Below are positions 17,220 through 24,958 of a stretch of 64,000 nt of DNA, in pieces. Location: the NCBI RefSeq assembly GCF_006715045.1, contig NZ_VFML01000001.1, positions 3,502,501-3,566,500 of the forward strand. Reading direction: 5' to 3'. Every line of letters starts with the position of its first letter. Position 1 is the stretch's first letter. The stretch comes from Amycolatopsis cihanbeyliensis (GTDB lineage Bacteria; Actinomycetota; Actinomycetes; Mycobacteriales; Pseudonocardiaceae). Below the pieces are notes generated by a model, which worked only from the letters and a program-made list of their open reading frames with translations, had not been told where the DNA came from and did no database searches. Position numbers and translations under genes: made by a program.

Positions 17220-18095
17220 GTGTTGGGTTCGCAGCGTCGCTACGTGATCACTTTCGGCTGCCCGGACCGGACGGGGATCATCGCGCGGATCTCCTCCTTC
17301 CTCGCCGAGGCCGGCGGCTGGATCGTCGAGGCTGCTTACCACACCGACCCGGACACCGGCTGGTTCTTCACCCGGCAGGAGGTGCGGGCCGACTCGCTGC
17401 CGTTCGAGGTGGATGAGCTCCGCGCGCGCTTCGCCGGGGTGGCCAGGTCGCTGGGCAGCGACACCGACTGGCAGGTGGACGACACCGGGGAGCGCAGCCG
17501 GGTGGTGCTACTGGTGTCCAGGGAGGGGCACTGCCTGTACGACCTGCTCGGCCGGGTCGCCTCCGGTGAGCTGGACATCGAACTGCCCGCGGTGATCGGC
17601 AACCATCCGGCGCTCGGCGACATCACCAGGGCACATGGGATCCCGTTCCACCACGTGCCGTTCCCCCGCGGGGACGCCGAGGGCGGGGCGGCCGCGTTCC
17701 GCCGGATCCGCGAACTGGTGGACGAGCACGACCCGCATGCCGTGGTGCTGGCCAGGTTCATGCGGATCCTGCCGCCGGAGCTGTGCACGGCCTGGGCGGG
17801 CCGGGCGCTGAACATCCACCACAGCTTCCTGCCCTCGTTCGTCGGCGCCCGGCCGTACCACCAGGCGCATGCCCGCGGGGTGAAACTGGTCGGTGCGACC
17901 TGCCACTACGTCACCGCGGACCTGGACGCCGGGCCGATCATCGAGCAGGACGTGATCCGGGTAGGCCACGGCGACTCGGTGTCGGACATGGTGCGCAAGG
18001 GCCGGGACATCGAGAAGGTCACCCTGGCAAGGGGCCTGCGCTGGCATCTCGAGCGGCGCGTGCTGGTGCACGGCAACCGAACCGTGGTCTTCTAG
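17220..18095 (+). CDS. purU: Formyltetrahydrofolate deformylase
   Basis: Hydrolyses 10-formyl-THF to formate and THF, balancing one-carbon pools. An N-terminal ACT domain (about residues 8-90, FGCPDRTGIIARIS) is followed by a formyltransferase-fold domain with the catalytic Asn-His-Asp set in LNIHHSFLPSFVGA and GATCHYVTADLDAGPII. Length of 291 is standard. GTG start 25 bp after the MDMPI gene. Its TAG shares a CTAG palindrome with the stop of the convergent neighbour. Confidence 0.95.
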   Translation: MLGSQRRYVITFGCPDRTGIIARISSFLAEAGGWIVEAAYHTDPDTGWFFTRQEVRADSLPFEVDELRARFAGVARSLGSDTDWQVDDTGERSRVVLLVSREGHCLYDLLGRVASGELDIELPAVIGNHPALGDITRAHGIPFHHVPFPRGDAEGGAAAFRRIRELVDEHDPHAVVLARFMRILPPELCTAWAGRALNIHHSFLPSFVGARPYHQAHARGVKLVGATCHYVTADLDAGPIIEQDVIRVGHGDSVSDMVRKGRDIEKVTLARGLRWHLERRVLVHGNRTVVF

Positions 18096-18583
18096 CCGCG
18101 GGTGACGGCCCCTTCGAGGAGCGCGCGCATGCCCGGTGCGTGCTGGTGCTCCTTCGTCGCCCACAGGGCGCGTGCCTCCTCGTTGTCGAACTGGACGAAG
18201 CTGCCGAAGAGCACCGCATGCGGCCGACGTTCGACCAGCATCTCGACCCGGAACCCGAGGCCGGAGGTGGCGCCGAGCACGGCGAGGTCCGGTTCGGCCT
18301 GCCGCAGCGACCAGCCGAGCACGCTCCGGTCGGCGTCGCCGCCCAGCTCCATGCCGAGTTCCGCCCATCCCTGCGCGAGCATCTCGCGCATCTCGGCCGG
18401 CGCACCCTCGATGATGGCCCGGGCCCACTGCTCGGCGGGCCGCTCCCCGGCCGAGGCGACCTCGGCCAGCAACGCGTTCTCGTAGTCGATCCGGCTGAGC
18501 GTGCTGAACGCCCTGGTGGCCGCGGGGACCGCGATGTCGTGCACCCGGTCCGTGACCTGGGCGGTGGAAGTGGAATCAACCAT
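18092..18583 (-). CDS. Hypothetical protein, DUF2867-like
   Basis: A 163-residue soluble protein. The layout (YENALLAEVASAGERPAEQWARAIIEG, then LGWSLRQAEPDLAVLGA and LFGSFVQFDNEEARALWA) resembles the DUF2867/SRPBCC-like proteins common in actinobacteria. It is divergent from a TetR regulator with a palindrome between them, so it is the likely target of that regulator. Function unknown. Confidence 0.7.
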   Translation of the reverse strand: MVDSTSTAQVTDRVHDIAVPAATRAFSTLSRIDYENALLAEVASAGERPAEQWARAIIEGAPAEMREMLAQGWAELGMELGGDADRSVLGWSLRQAEPDLAVLGATSGLGFRVEMLVERRPHAVLFGSFVQFDNEEARALWATKEHQHAPGMRALLEGAVTRG

Positions 18584-18668
18584 CGGTACTCCTGAGATGT
18601 GCGGTGGAACTGGCTACGTCCGCGGTACGTACGGTCCCCGGTGGTCGCACGATCGACCCCCTCCATCC

Positions 18669-18682
18669 ATACAGCACTGTAT
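18669..18682. promoter_or_regulatory. Probable TetR operator
   Basis: ATACAG-CA-CTGTAT is a near-perfect palindrome in the 170-bp divergent space between the DUF2867-like gene and the TetR gene, flanked by CCAT and ATGG. This is the usual place and size for an autoregulatory TetR site. Confidence 0.65.
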
Positions 18683-18755
18683 TGATGGAAATTATCCGCT
18701 GCTCGATGGCAAAGTCAAAGATCCGTACCGGACATCACACCGACGAGGAGCGACC

Positions 18756-19304
18756 ATGGCGGCCCCCACACGCACCCCTCGGCACAAGTGGATCGAGGTG
18801 GGGCTACAAGCCCTCGCCGCGGGCGGGCCGGACGCCGTCCGGGTCGAACCGCTGGCGAAGACGCTCGGGGTCACCAGGGGCGGCTTCTACTGGCACTTCG
18901 AGGACCGGCGCGCGCTGCTGGAGGAGATGCTGGACACCTGGGAACGGAAGAGCACCGACGACGTGATCGAGCGGGTCGAGACCGAGGGCGGGGACGCCAG
19001 GGCCAAGGCGCGGCGGGCGGGCGCGCTCACCTTCTCCGAAGCCCTGCTGCCGGTCGATCTCGCGGTCCGCGACTGGTCCAGGCGCGACCCGGCTGTCGCC
19101 GAACGCCTGCGGCGCGTGGACAACAGCCGGATGGGCTACCTGCGCACCCTGTTCGGCACCTTCTGCCGGGACGAGGAGGAGGTCGAGATCCGCAGCATGG
19201 TGGCCTTCTCGGTGGCCATCGGGAACCACCTGCTCGCCGCCGACCACGGCACGCGCGACCGCGCCGAGGTCCTCGACCTGACCGCGCGGTGGCTGCTGGC
19301 CTGA
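18756..19304 (+). CDS. TetR-family transcriptional regulator
   Basis: A 182-residue repressor. The N-terminal helix-turn-helix is clear (WIEVGLQALAAGGPDAVRV then LGVTRGGFYWHFEDRRALLEEML). The C-terminal ligand domain is generic, so no inducer can be named. GAGGAG lies six bases before the ATG. Divergent from the DUF2867-like gene; a palindrome lies between them. Confidence 0.92.
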   Translation: MAAPTRTPRHKWIEVGLQALAAGGPDAVRVEPLAKTLGVTRGGFYWHFEDRRALLEEMLDTWERKSTDDVIERVETEGGDARAKARRAGALTFSEALLPVDLAVRDWSRRDPAVAERLRRVDNSRMGYLRTLFGTFCRDEEEVEIRSMVAFSVAIGNHLLAADHGTRDRAEVLDLTARWLLA

Positions 19305-19476
19305 GAGCCTGTTGGTGAACCGGATACAGCTGCTTGTGGTGAGCGGAGGAAAGCGCGCGGCGCAGCCCACGAGCGGCGAGGCCGAGCGCTGTACCCGCGA
19401 AGGTGACAATCGAGCCCGAGCCCGGCCGAGCCGATCGTGCCGCGCGTTGACCAACAGGCACTGACCGGCACGCGGC
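19305..19476. repeat. Dispersed repeat, copy A
   Basis: The 172 bp between convergent genes contain no gene but share blocks with three other places (22.9, 29.8 and 48.8 kb). Shared blocks are an AGCGGAGGAA-rich part, an AGCCCACGAGC block and a core with CCGAGCCCGGCCGAGCCGA, CGCGCGTT and CAGGCACTGACC. Confidence 0.65.
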
Positions 19477-20493
19477 TCAGTGCGCGATGCGGACCAGCAT
19501 CTTCCCGGTGTTGCCGCCGTCGAGCAGGTCGAGAAAGGCCTGCGGGGCGTTCTCCAGGCCGTCCACAATCGTCTCGGAGTAGGCGATCCTGCCCTCGGCC
19601 ACCAGCGGGGCGACCTCGGCCATGAACTGCTGCTGGAGGTAGAGGTAGTCCAGCACGAGCATGCCGCGGACAGTGAACCGCTTGACGATGAGCTGGCCGA
19701 GGTTGCGCGGGGCGCAGGCCGGCTCGGTGGCGTTGTACTGGGAGATCATCCCGCAGACCACGATCCGGCCGTGCAGGTTGATCGCGTCGATCGCGGCCTC
19801 GAGGTGCTCGCCGCCGACGTTGTCGAAGTAGACGTCGATCCCGTCCGGGGCCGCGGCGTGCAGCTGCTCCGCGACCGGCCCGTCCTTGTAGTTGAACGCG
19901 GCGTCGAACCCGAGCTCACCGGTGAGATGAGCCACCTTGTCCGCGGAACCCGCGCTGCCGATCACCCGCTCCGCCCCGTTCAGCCTGGCGAGCTGGCCCA
20001 CCAGCGAACCGACGGCGCCGGCGGCACCGGAGACGAACACGGTGTCCCCCGCCTTGAACCCGGCCACGTCGAACAGCCCGGCGTAGGCGGTGAGCCCCGG
20101 CATGCCGAGCACCCCGAGGTAGGCGGTCAACGGCGCGGCCTCGGCGTCGATCGGCACCACCTGGTCGGCGTCCACCACAGCGTGCGAGCGCCAGCCGTGC
20201 TGATGCAGTACGAGGTCACCCGTGCGCAATGTGTCCACGTGTGACTCGGCGACCGCGCCGACGGCGCCACCGAGCATGGCCCTGCCCACTTCGAACGGTT
20301 CGACGTACGACTTCCGGTCGTTCATCCGGCCCCGCATCGCCGGATCGACACTCATCACGAGGTTGCGCACCAGTACCTGGCCGGGGCCGGGTGCCGGCAT
20401 CTCGGTGTCCACAATGGAGAAGTTGTCCATGGTGGGCCGACCGTGCGGGCGGGAAGCCAGCCGGATCTCGGTAGCTTGCTTGGAAACGCTCAC
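19477..20493 (-). CDS. NADP-dependent medium-chain oxidoreductase (curcumin reductase-like)
   Basis: Zinc-independent MDR of 338 residues in the leukotriene B4 dehydrogenase/CurA group. N-terminal substrate domain has SVDPAMRGRM; the Rossmann domain has VFVSGAAGAVGSLVGQLAR near residues 150-170 and DVYFDNVGGEHLEAAI; ends GGNTGKMLVRI. The GTG at 20493 gives the family N-terminus MSVSKQATEIRLASRPHG. Such enzymes reduce conjugated enones; the native substrate is unknown. Confidence 0.92.
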   Translation of the reverse strand: MSVSKQATEIRLASRPHGRPTMDNFSIVDTEMPAPGPGQVLVRNLVMSVDPAMRGRMNDRKSYVEPFEVGRAMLGGAVGAVAESHVDTLRTGDLVLHQHGWRSHAVVDADQVVPIDAEAAPLTAYLGVLGMPGLTAYAGLFDVAGFKAGDTVFVSGAAGAVGSLVGQLARLNGAERVIGSAGSADKVAHLTGELGFDAAFNYKDGPVAEQLHAAAPDGIDVYFDNVGGEHLEAAIDAINLHGRIVVCGMISQYNATEPACAPRNLGQLIVKRFTVRGMLVLDYLYLQQQFMAEVAPLVAEGRIAYSETIVDGLENAPQAFLDLLDGGNTGKMLVRIAH

Positions 20494-20661
20494 GTCCGCG
20501 CAGGCTACCCGCGGCCGGTCACGATTGCCGCGCGAGTTCGTCGAGCTTGCCGAGCACGCCCCCGTAGGTCCGGCGCAGCCCGCCAGGGGCGAGCGTCCGC
20601 CGGAGTTCGCATCGGTCTCCACCAGCGTTCCCGGCTCGGGCTCGCGCACCCGCCGCGCCGC

Positions 20662-21216
20662 TCAGCTCACTGGTTTGCCGAGGCCGGGCACCGTCTCGGC
20701 GCCGGGCAGCCCGGCCAGCAGGTCCCCGGTGACCAGCAGCTTGCTGCCACGCAGCCCGCTGCCGATCACCAGCTCGGGCGCGGCGGCGACGGCTTCGTCG
20801 ACCAGCACCGGCCAGCCGTCGGGCAGGCCGAGCGGGGTGATGCCCCCGTAGGCCATGCCGGTCAGCTCGACCGCCTCGTCCATGGCCGCGAAGGACGCCT
20901 TGCGGACGTCCAGCCTGCGCCGGAGCACGTTGTTCACATCGGCTCGGGTGGTGGCGAGGATCATGGCGGCCGCGTAGCGCAGCTCACCTGCCCGCTTGCC
21001 CGCGACCACCACGCAGTTCGCCGAAGCGGAGGGGGGTGAGCCGTAGGCGGCGCAGAATTCGGCGGTATCGGCCAGCTCGGGGTCGATCTCGACGACACCG
21101 AGCTCCTCGGCCTTCGGCAGTGCGGGCAGCGCCTTGGCGACCGGCTCGGCCAGCAGGTCCGGGCGGCGAGTGGCGGGCTCGACGGTCAGCGAGCCGGCGA
21201 TATTCCAGGTACGCAC
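20662..21216 (-). CDS. YbaK/aminoacyl-tRNA deacylase-domain protein
   Basis: A 184-residue YbaK/EbsC-fold protein that probably edits mischarged tRNA in trans. Conserved features include the Lys in VVAGKRAGELRYAAAMILATTRADVN and the glycine loops GMAYGGITPLGLPDGWPVLVDE. It follows a DUF2516 gene by 10 bp on the same strand, forming one run with the HbhA-like and XRE genes. Confidence 0.88.
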   Translation of the reverse strand: MRTWNIAGSLTVEPATRRPDLLAEPVAKALPALPKAEELGVVEIDPELADTAEFCAAYGSPPSASANCVVVAGKRAGELRYAAAMILATTRADVNNVLRRRLDVRKASFAAMDEAVELTGMAYGGITPLGLPDGWPVLVDEAVAAAPELVIGSGLRGSKLLVTGDLLAGLPGAETVPGLGKPVS

Positions 21217-21226
21217 GGGTACAGAC

Positions 21227-21523
21227 CTACCAGCTCTGGCCGCCGCGCTGCACCTCGATGAGCTTCGGCCGGACGTCGACGAGATAGACCAGGGCAGCGA
21301 TCAGTCCGGCCAACCAGAAGATCATGCCCGGCCCGAAGAAGGCGAACAGCGCCATCGCCGCGGTGGAGCCGCCGGTGATCGCCAGCCAGATCGGCTTGGT
21401 CTTGCGGTCCGCGGCAGTGTAGGCGTCGGCACGCTGGGACAGCGCGTGCACGAAGGCGAACAGACCAGCCAGAGCGCCGGCCCAGCGGATGGCCTCGGTG
21501 ATCCAATACACTAACAGCGGCAC
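21227..21523 (-). CDS. DUF2516 membrane protein
   Basis: A 98-residue protein with three hydrophobic helices (about residues 12-28, 45-64 and 68-84) and a short basic C-terminus. It matches the actinobacterial DUF2516 family that follows the HbhA gene in mycobacteria (Rv0476). Function unknown. It lies about 100 bp after the HbhA-like gene on the same strand. Confidence 0.85.
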   Translation of the reverse strand: MPLLVYWITEAIRWAGALAGLFAFVHALSQRADAYTAADRKTKPIWLAITGGSTAAMALFAFFGPGMIFWLAGLIAALVYLVDVRPKLIEVQRGGQSW

Positions 21524-21622
21524 GGCACCAGCCTACGGCAATCCGGGCGGAACGCCCCGCGCCGCCCACTTCCCGGCACCGCCGCGCGGCACCGGGGAAG
21601 TGAGCCGCGGTACTCGTGTCCC

Positions 21623-22324
21623 TCAGCTGCTCTTCGAGCCACTGCTGCCATTCGTGGACTTCTTGGTGGTGCTGGAACTCGTGCTGCCGCCGCGCGGGGT
21701 GCTGGTGGCCTTGGCCGTCTTGTTCGCGGCCTTGCGGGTGGCGCTGCGGGTCTCGTGCGCGAGGTCCTCGCCCGCGTCCTCGATCCGCTCGGCCACCTCG
21801 CCGGCGACCTCCTGCACGGTGCGCGCGGCCTGCTCCCCGCTGGAACGGGTGCGCTTGGTCACCCTGGCCAGCACCTCGTCGACCCGCTCGCGGGTCTCAC
21901 CGGCCACGTCCTCCACCCGGTCACCGGCGGTGTTCAGGGCCTCCTCCAGCTGCTCGATGGCCCGCTTGACCTGCGGCTGGGCCGCGATCTTGTCCCAGGC
22001 CTGCTCGCCGGACTCGGTGAGCTTGTTGTACAGCTTCACCGCGGCATCGGTGTACTCGTCGATCAGCTTGCGCAGTTCGGCCGGGTCCAGCTTGCCGCGC
22101 AGGGACTCCACCTCGTTCGGCAGGTCCTCGAAGGTCTTGCGGGCGGACTCGCTGCCCTCGGTCACCCGCTCGCGGGCCTTGCCGACCGCGTCGACGACGG
22201 CCTGACTGGCCAGGTTGCCCGCGCCGAGCGCGGCGAGCAGCGGCGTACGCACCTGCTCGAGCGCGGCGTTCACCCCGGTCTGTTCGGTGGTCTTGGTGGT
22301 CTTGCCATCCTTGGCGGTGGCCAT
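21623..22324 (-). CDS. HbhA-like heparin-binding-hemagglutinin homologue
   Basis: A 233-residue helical protein. A long amphipathic coiled coil (about residues 15-180, rich in heptads such as ARERVTEGSESARKTFEDL) is followed by a Lys/Ser/Thr-rich tail. Mycobacterial HbhA has the same plan, with a Lys-rich tail that binds heparan sulfate; here the tail is shorter in Lys and richer in Ser. AGGAG with an 8-base spacer favours the ATG at 22324 over one at 22330 that overlaps the upstream stop. It shares an operon with an XRE regulator, as in M. tuberculosis. Confidence 0.85.
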   Translation of the reverse strand: MATAKDGKTTKTTEQTGVNAALEQVRTPLLAALGAGNLASQAVVDAVGKARERVTEGSESARKTFEDLPNEVESLRGKLDPAELRKLIDEYTDAAVKLYNKLTESGEQAWDKIAAQPQVKRAIEQLEEALNTAGDRVEDVAGETRERVDEVLARVTKRTRSSGEQAARTVQEVAGEVAERIEDAGEDLAHETRSATRKAANKTAKATSTPRGGSTSSSTTKKSTNGSSGSKSS

Positions 22325-22329
22325 GGTCA

Positions 22330-22773
22330 TCACTCCTGGACTGAGGTCTGGTCGCTGTTGTGGTCCCCGTCTCCGGCCGCGTTCTCGCGGCGGAAGGACT
22401 CGTAGACGTCGAGCAGCACCTGCTTTTGCCGCTCGGTCAGCCCGGCGTCGGCGCGAATCGCCTCGGGCACCGGACCTCCGGCGGGGAGATCGAGAATCCC
22501 CGCCTGGACGTAGAGCGCCTCGGCCGAGATCCGCAGCCCCTTGGCGATCTGCTGCAGGATCTCCGCGCTCGGCTTGCGCACACCGCGCTCGATCTGGCTG
22601 AGATACGGGTTGGACACTCCGGCCAGCTTGGACAGTTGCCGCAACGAGATCTTCGCGGTGTTGCGCTGCTGCCGGATGTACTCCCCGATGTCCCGCCCGA
22701 GGTCGGTCACCTTCTCGATGGGACCGGTGGCACCGTGCGACTCACCGTGGCCATCGGCCCGCGGTTCGGTCAT
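22330..22773 (-). CDS. XRE-family transcriptional regulator (Rv0474-type)
   Basis: A 147-residue regulator with a Cro/CI helix-turn-helix at about residues 32-90 (LRQLSKLAGVSNPYLSQIERG, KPSAEILQQIAKGL) and a helical C-terminal part. The ATG at 22773 follows GAGGAGG by eight bases. Its stop touches the start of the HbhA-like gene, so it probably controls that gene. A palindromic promoter site lies about 50 bp upstream. Confidence 0.9.
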   Translation of the reverse strand: MTEPRADGHGESHGATGPIEKVTDLGRDIGEYIRQQRNTAKISLRQLSKLAGVSNPYLSQIERGVRKPSAEILQQIAKGLRISAEALYVQAGILDLPAGGPVPEAIRADAGLTERQKQVLLDVYESFRRENAAGDGDHNSDQTSVQE

Positions 22774-22818
22774 CACGGTCACCTCCTCGAACAACATCCA
22801 CGGTACGCACGAGTGCTA

Positions 22819-22841
22819 GCTATAGCAAGCACTATGCTTGC
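22819..22841. promoter_or_regulatory. Palindromic promoter site of the XRE-hbhA operon
   Basis: GCTATAGC (22819-22826) overlaps GCAAGC-ACTAT-GCTTGC (22825-22841), a 6-bp-arm inverted repeat. The surrounding 40 bp are the AT-richest in the area. Probably the operon promoter and an operator for its own XRE regulator. Confidence 0.55.
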
Positions 22842-22857
22842 AACCTTCGAGTGTGTT

Positions 22858-22937
22858 CCCGACCACCCGAGACGGTGCCGCTCAGTGTCCGTCCGGAACG
22901 CGCGACACGATCGACTCGGCGAGGCTCGGACGCTCTG
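22858..22937. repeat. Dispersed repeat, copy D (core only)
   Basis: On the minus strand this carries the core of the element seen at 19.4, 29.8 and 48.9 kb: CCGAGCCTCGCCGAGTCGATC, then TGTCGCGCGTTCCGGAC. It lies directly after the stop of the kinase-like gene. Confidence 0.65.
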
Positions 22938-23573
22938 TCAGAGGCTTCCCAGCCCGGCGCGTATCCATGCGCAGGCCGCGTCCACGGCGGCGGCAAGCGG
23001 CGCCTCGGTGGTGTCGAACAATCGCACCGGCGGGGTCATCTCCGCGGCGCCGGCCCGCAGCCAGTCGTTGAACTCCAGCATTTCCGCGATCCGCGGCGGC
23101 GACCACTCCCGCCAGGCAGGCCGGGCGCGCAGCCGGGCGGCGAGCGCGTCCGGTTCGGCCACCAGCGCGAGGTAGTGGATGTCGGCGAACAGCGTCCGCT
23201 CCGGCAGGGGTTCGAACTCGGCGGGCACCACGGTGCCGCACAGCACCACCGGGCGCCCGCTCTGGTGGATCATCGCGGCCATCCGCAGCCAGGTGGACCG
23301 GAACAGCGGGTGGCCGTCCACGTCATCGCGCAGCCCGCCGGTCCACAGCACGTCCTGCTCAAGCACGACGACCCGATCGGCAAGCCGCTCGGCAAGCGCG
23401 GGGCCGACGGTCGACTTGCCGGCCCCGCTCGGTCCGGTCAACGCGAACAGCGGCAACCGCCGGAACGGCCAGCGGTGCCCGCAGAGCGCGCAGCACAGCA
23501 CCGGCCGTGCCCCCTCGGTACGTGGGCGCTCCGCGCGATCACCGCAGGCCGGACAGATCCGGGGGTCGAGCAC
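22938..23573 (-). CDS. P-loop kinase-like protein with N-terminal zinc ribbon
   Basis: A 211-residue protein. Residues 7-31 hold two Cys pairs (CPAC and CALCGHRW) that look like a zinc ribbon. The Walker A loop GPSGAGKST is at 47-55, followed by a nucleoside/shikimate-kinase-like fold with LEQDVLW and a lid region near 150. The substrate is unknown; small-molecule or nucleoside phosphorylation is inferred. It follows the small zinc-ribbon gene by only 6 bp on the same strand. Confidence 0.8.
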   Translation of the reverse strand: MLDPRICPACGDRAERPRTEGARPVLCCALCGHRWPFRRLPLFALTGPSGAGKSTVGPALAERLADRVVVLEQDVLWTGGLRDDVDGHPLFRSTWLRMAAMIHQSGRPVVLCGTVVPAEFEPLPERTLFADIHYLALVAEPDALAARLRARPAWREWSPPRIAEMLEFNDWLRAGAAEMTPPVRLFDTTEAPLAAAVDAACAWIRAGLGSL

Positions 23574-23579
23574 CGGCCG

Positions 23580-23954
23580 CTAGTCGAAGAGGCCGTCGAG
23601 GAAGCTGCGCTTGCGCTTCTTGTGGCCATGCCCGTACGGGCGCGGCGAGTCCCCGTAGCCACCCCGGTACGGGCGCGGCGAGTCGCCGTGGCCACCCCGG
23701 TAGGGGCGCGGCGAGTCGCTGTGGCCGTGGTGCCCACCGTGGTAGCCGGGCGGAGGCGGCTGAGCGGACTGGTGCGGCTGGGCGGGCTGGTACGGGGGCG
23801 GCGCGGACTGGCCGTAGTAGGCGTTCTCCGCGCTGACGACTCGCTCCAGCTCACCGTGGTCGAGGAAGATCCCGCGGCAGCCCTCGCACTGGTCGATGTG
23901 CACGCCTTGCTTGTCGACGGTCCGCATCATGTTCTGGCATTTGGGGCAAATCAC
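23580..23954 (-). CDS. TFIIB-type zinc ribbon protein with Tyr/Pro/Gly repeats
   Basis: A 124-residue protein started at GTG to give MICPKCQNMM. The zf-TFIIB domain (residues 1-45) has CPKC and CEGCRGIFLDHGELERVV. The rest is a low-complexity region with three SPRPYRGG-type repeats and a basic tail KKRKRSFLDGLFD. The zf-TFIIB family is widespread and of unknown role. It is probably co-transcribed with the kinase-like gene. Confidence 0.85.
   Translation of the reverse strand: MICPKCQNMMRTVDKQGVHIDQCEGCRGIFLDHGELERVVSAENAYYGQSAPPPYQPAQPHQSAQPPPPGYHGGHHGHSDSPRPYRGGHGDSPRPYRGGYGDSPRPYGHGHKKRKRSFLDGLFD
23634..23732. repeat. 33-bp tandem repeat within the zinc ribbon gene
   Basis: Three copies of a 33-bp unit start at 23634, 23667 and 23700 with GTACGGGCG or GTAGGGGCG. 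They encode an 11-residue SPRPYRGGHGD-like unit. Confidence 0.85.
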
Positions 23955-23983
23955 AGCCGACAGCCTACGCAACGGATAACGGA

Positions 23984-24886
23984 TCACGCATACTCCGCCG
24001 CGGTCCGGCGCAGCGCGGCGAGCAGGGCGGCGATCGGCGGGCTGGTCCGGCTGCCGGCACGCATCGCGGCCGAGACCGTGCGGTGCAGCTCCGGCTCGGC
24101 GAGCTCGGTCAGCCGGATGTCCTCGGCGGCCGTCTCCAGCGCCATCCGCGGGACCAGCGACACCCCGAGCCCGGCCCGGACCAACGCGAAGATCGCGGTG
24201 TAGTCGCTGCTCACGTAGTCCACCCGCGGGCTGAACCCGGCCATACCGCAGGCGCGTTCCAGCATCGCGCGCAGCGCCTCGTCGCCGTGCGGGGCGATCC
24301 ACGGCTGGTCGGCCAGCGCTTCCAGGGTGAGCGGGCGGGTTCCGGGGTGCAGGCCGGGCGGCAGCGCGGCCAGCAGCGGCTCGCGGGCCAGCGGCTCGGT
24401 GTCCACGCCGGCGTCCCGCACCCGGGGCAGCAGGTTGTACTCGTGGATCAGGGCGAGGTCGATGCCGCCCGCCTTCAGCTCGGTGACCGCCTCCGGGCTG
24501 GACCGCTCGGCCAGCAGCACCCGCAGGTCGGGGTGCGCCTCGCGGCAGTCGGTGATCGCGCCGGGTACCAGGGTGCGCGCGGCGGTGGGGAAGGCCGCCA
24601 GGTGCAGTACCCCGCGCACCGCGGAGGTCAGCTCCGCGACCTCCGCACGGGCCCGCTCGAGGTCGGCGAGGATCCGCTCGGTGTGCGTGACCAGCACCCT
24701 GGCCGCCTCGGTGAGCACCAGCACGCGCCCTTCCCGGAACAGCAGCGGCACCCCGACCTCGCGCTCCAGCAGGGAAAGCTGCTGGGAGACGGCGGAGGGG
24801 GTGAGCGCACAGCTGCGGGCGGTGGCGGCGATGGTGCCGTGCGCCGACAGCTCGCGGAGTAGGCGCAACCTGCGCACATCCAGCAT
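23984..24886 (-). CDS. LysR-family transcriptional regulator
   Basis: A 300-residue regulator. The winged helix is at residues 1-60 (LRLLRELSAHGTIAATARSCALTPSAVSQQLSLLE), then a linker helix and a periplasmic-binding-like effector domain. It is divergent, with a 72-bp gap, from a creatinase-type peptidase gene and is its likely regulator. The gap has two TAACG sequences about 30 bp apart, compatible with a LysR site. Confidence 0.93.
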   Translation of the reverse strand: MLDVRRLRLLRELSAHGTIAATARSCALTPSAVSQQLSLLEREVGVPLLFREGRVLVLTEAARVLVTHTERILADLERARAEVAELTSAVRGVLHLAAFPTAARTLVPGAITDCREAHPDLRVLLAERSSPEAVTELKAGGIDLALIHEYNLLPRVRDAGVDTEPLAREPLLAALPPGLHPGTRPLTLEALADQPWIAPHGDEALRAMLERACGMAGFSPRVDYVSSDYTAIFALVRAGLGVSLVPRMALETAAEDIRLTELAEPELHRTVSAAMRAGSRTSPPIAALLAALRRTAAEYA

Positions 24887-24958
24887 GTAGGAACACTAAC
24901 GGCAGGCGTCAAAAATCGTCACTGGTGCTAACGCTCGGTTCGGCCGCACGCTGGCGGC

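Noticed and set aside
19305..19476. Insertion sequence remnant
   Set aside because: No transposase fragment, terminal inverted repeats or flanking duplications are visible, so it is listed only as a dispersed repeat.
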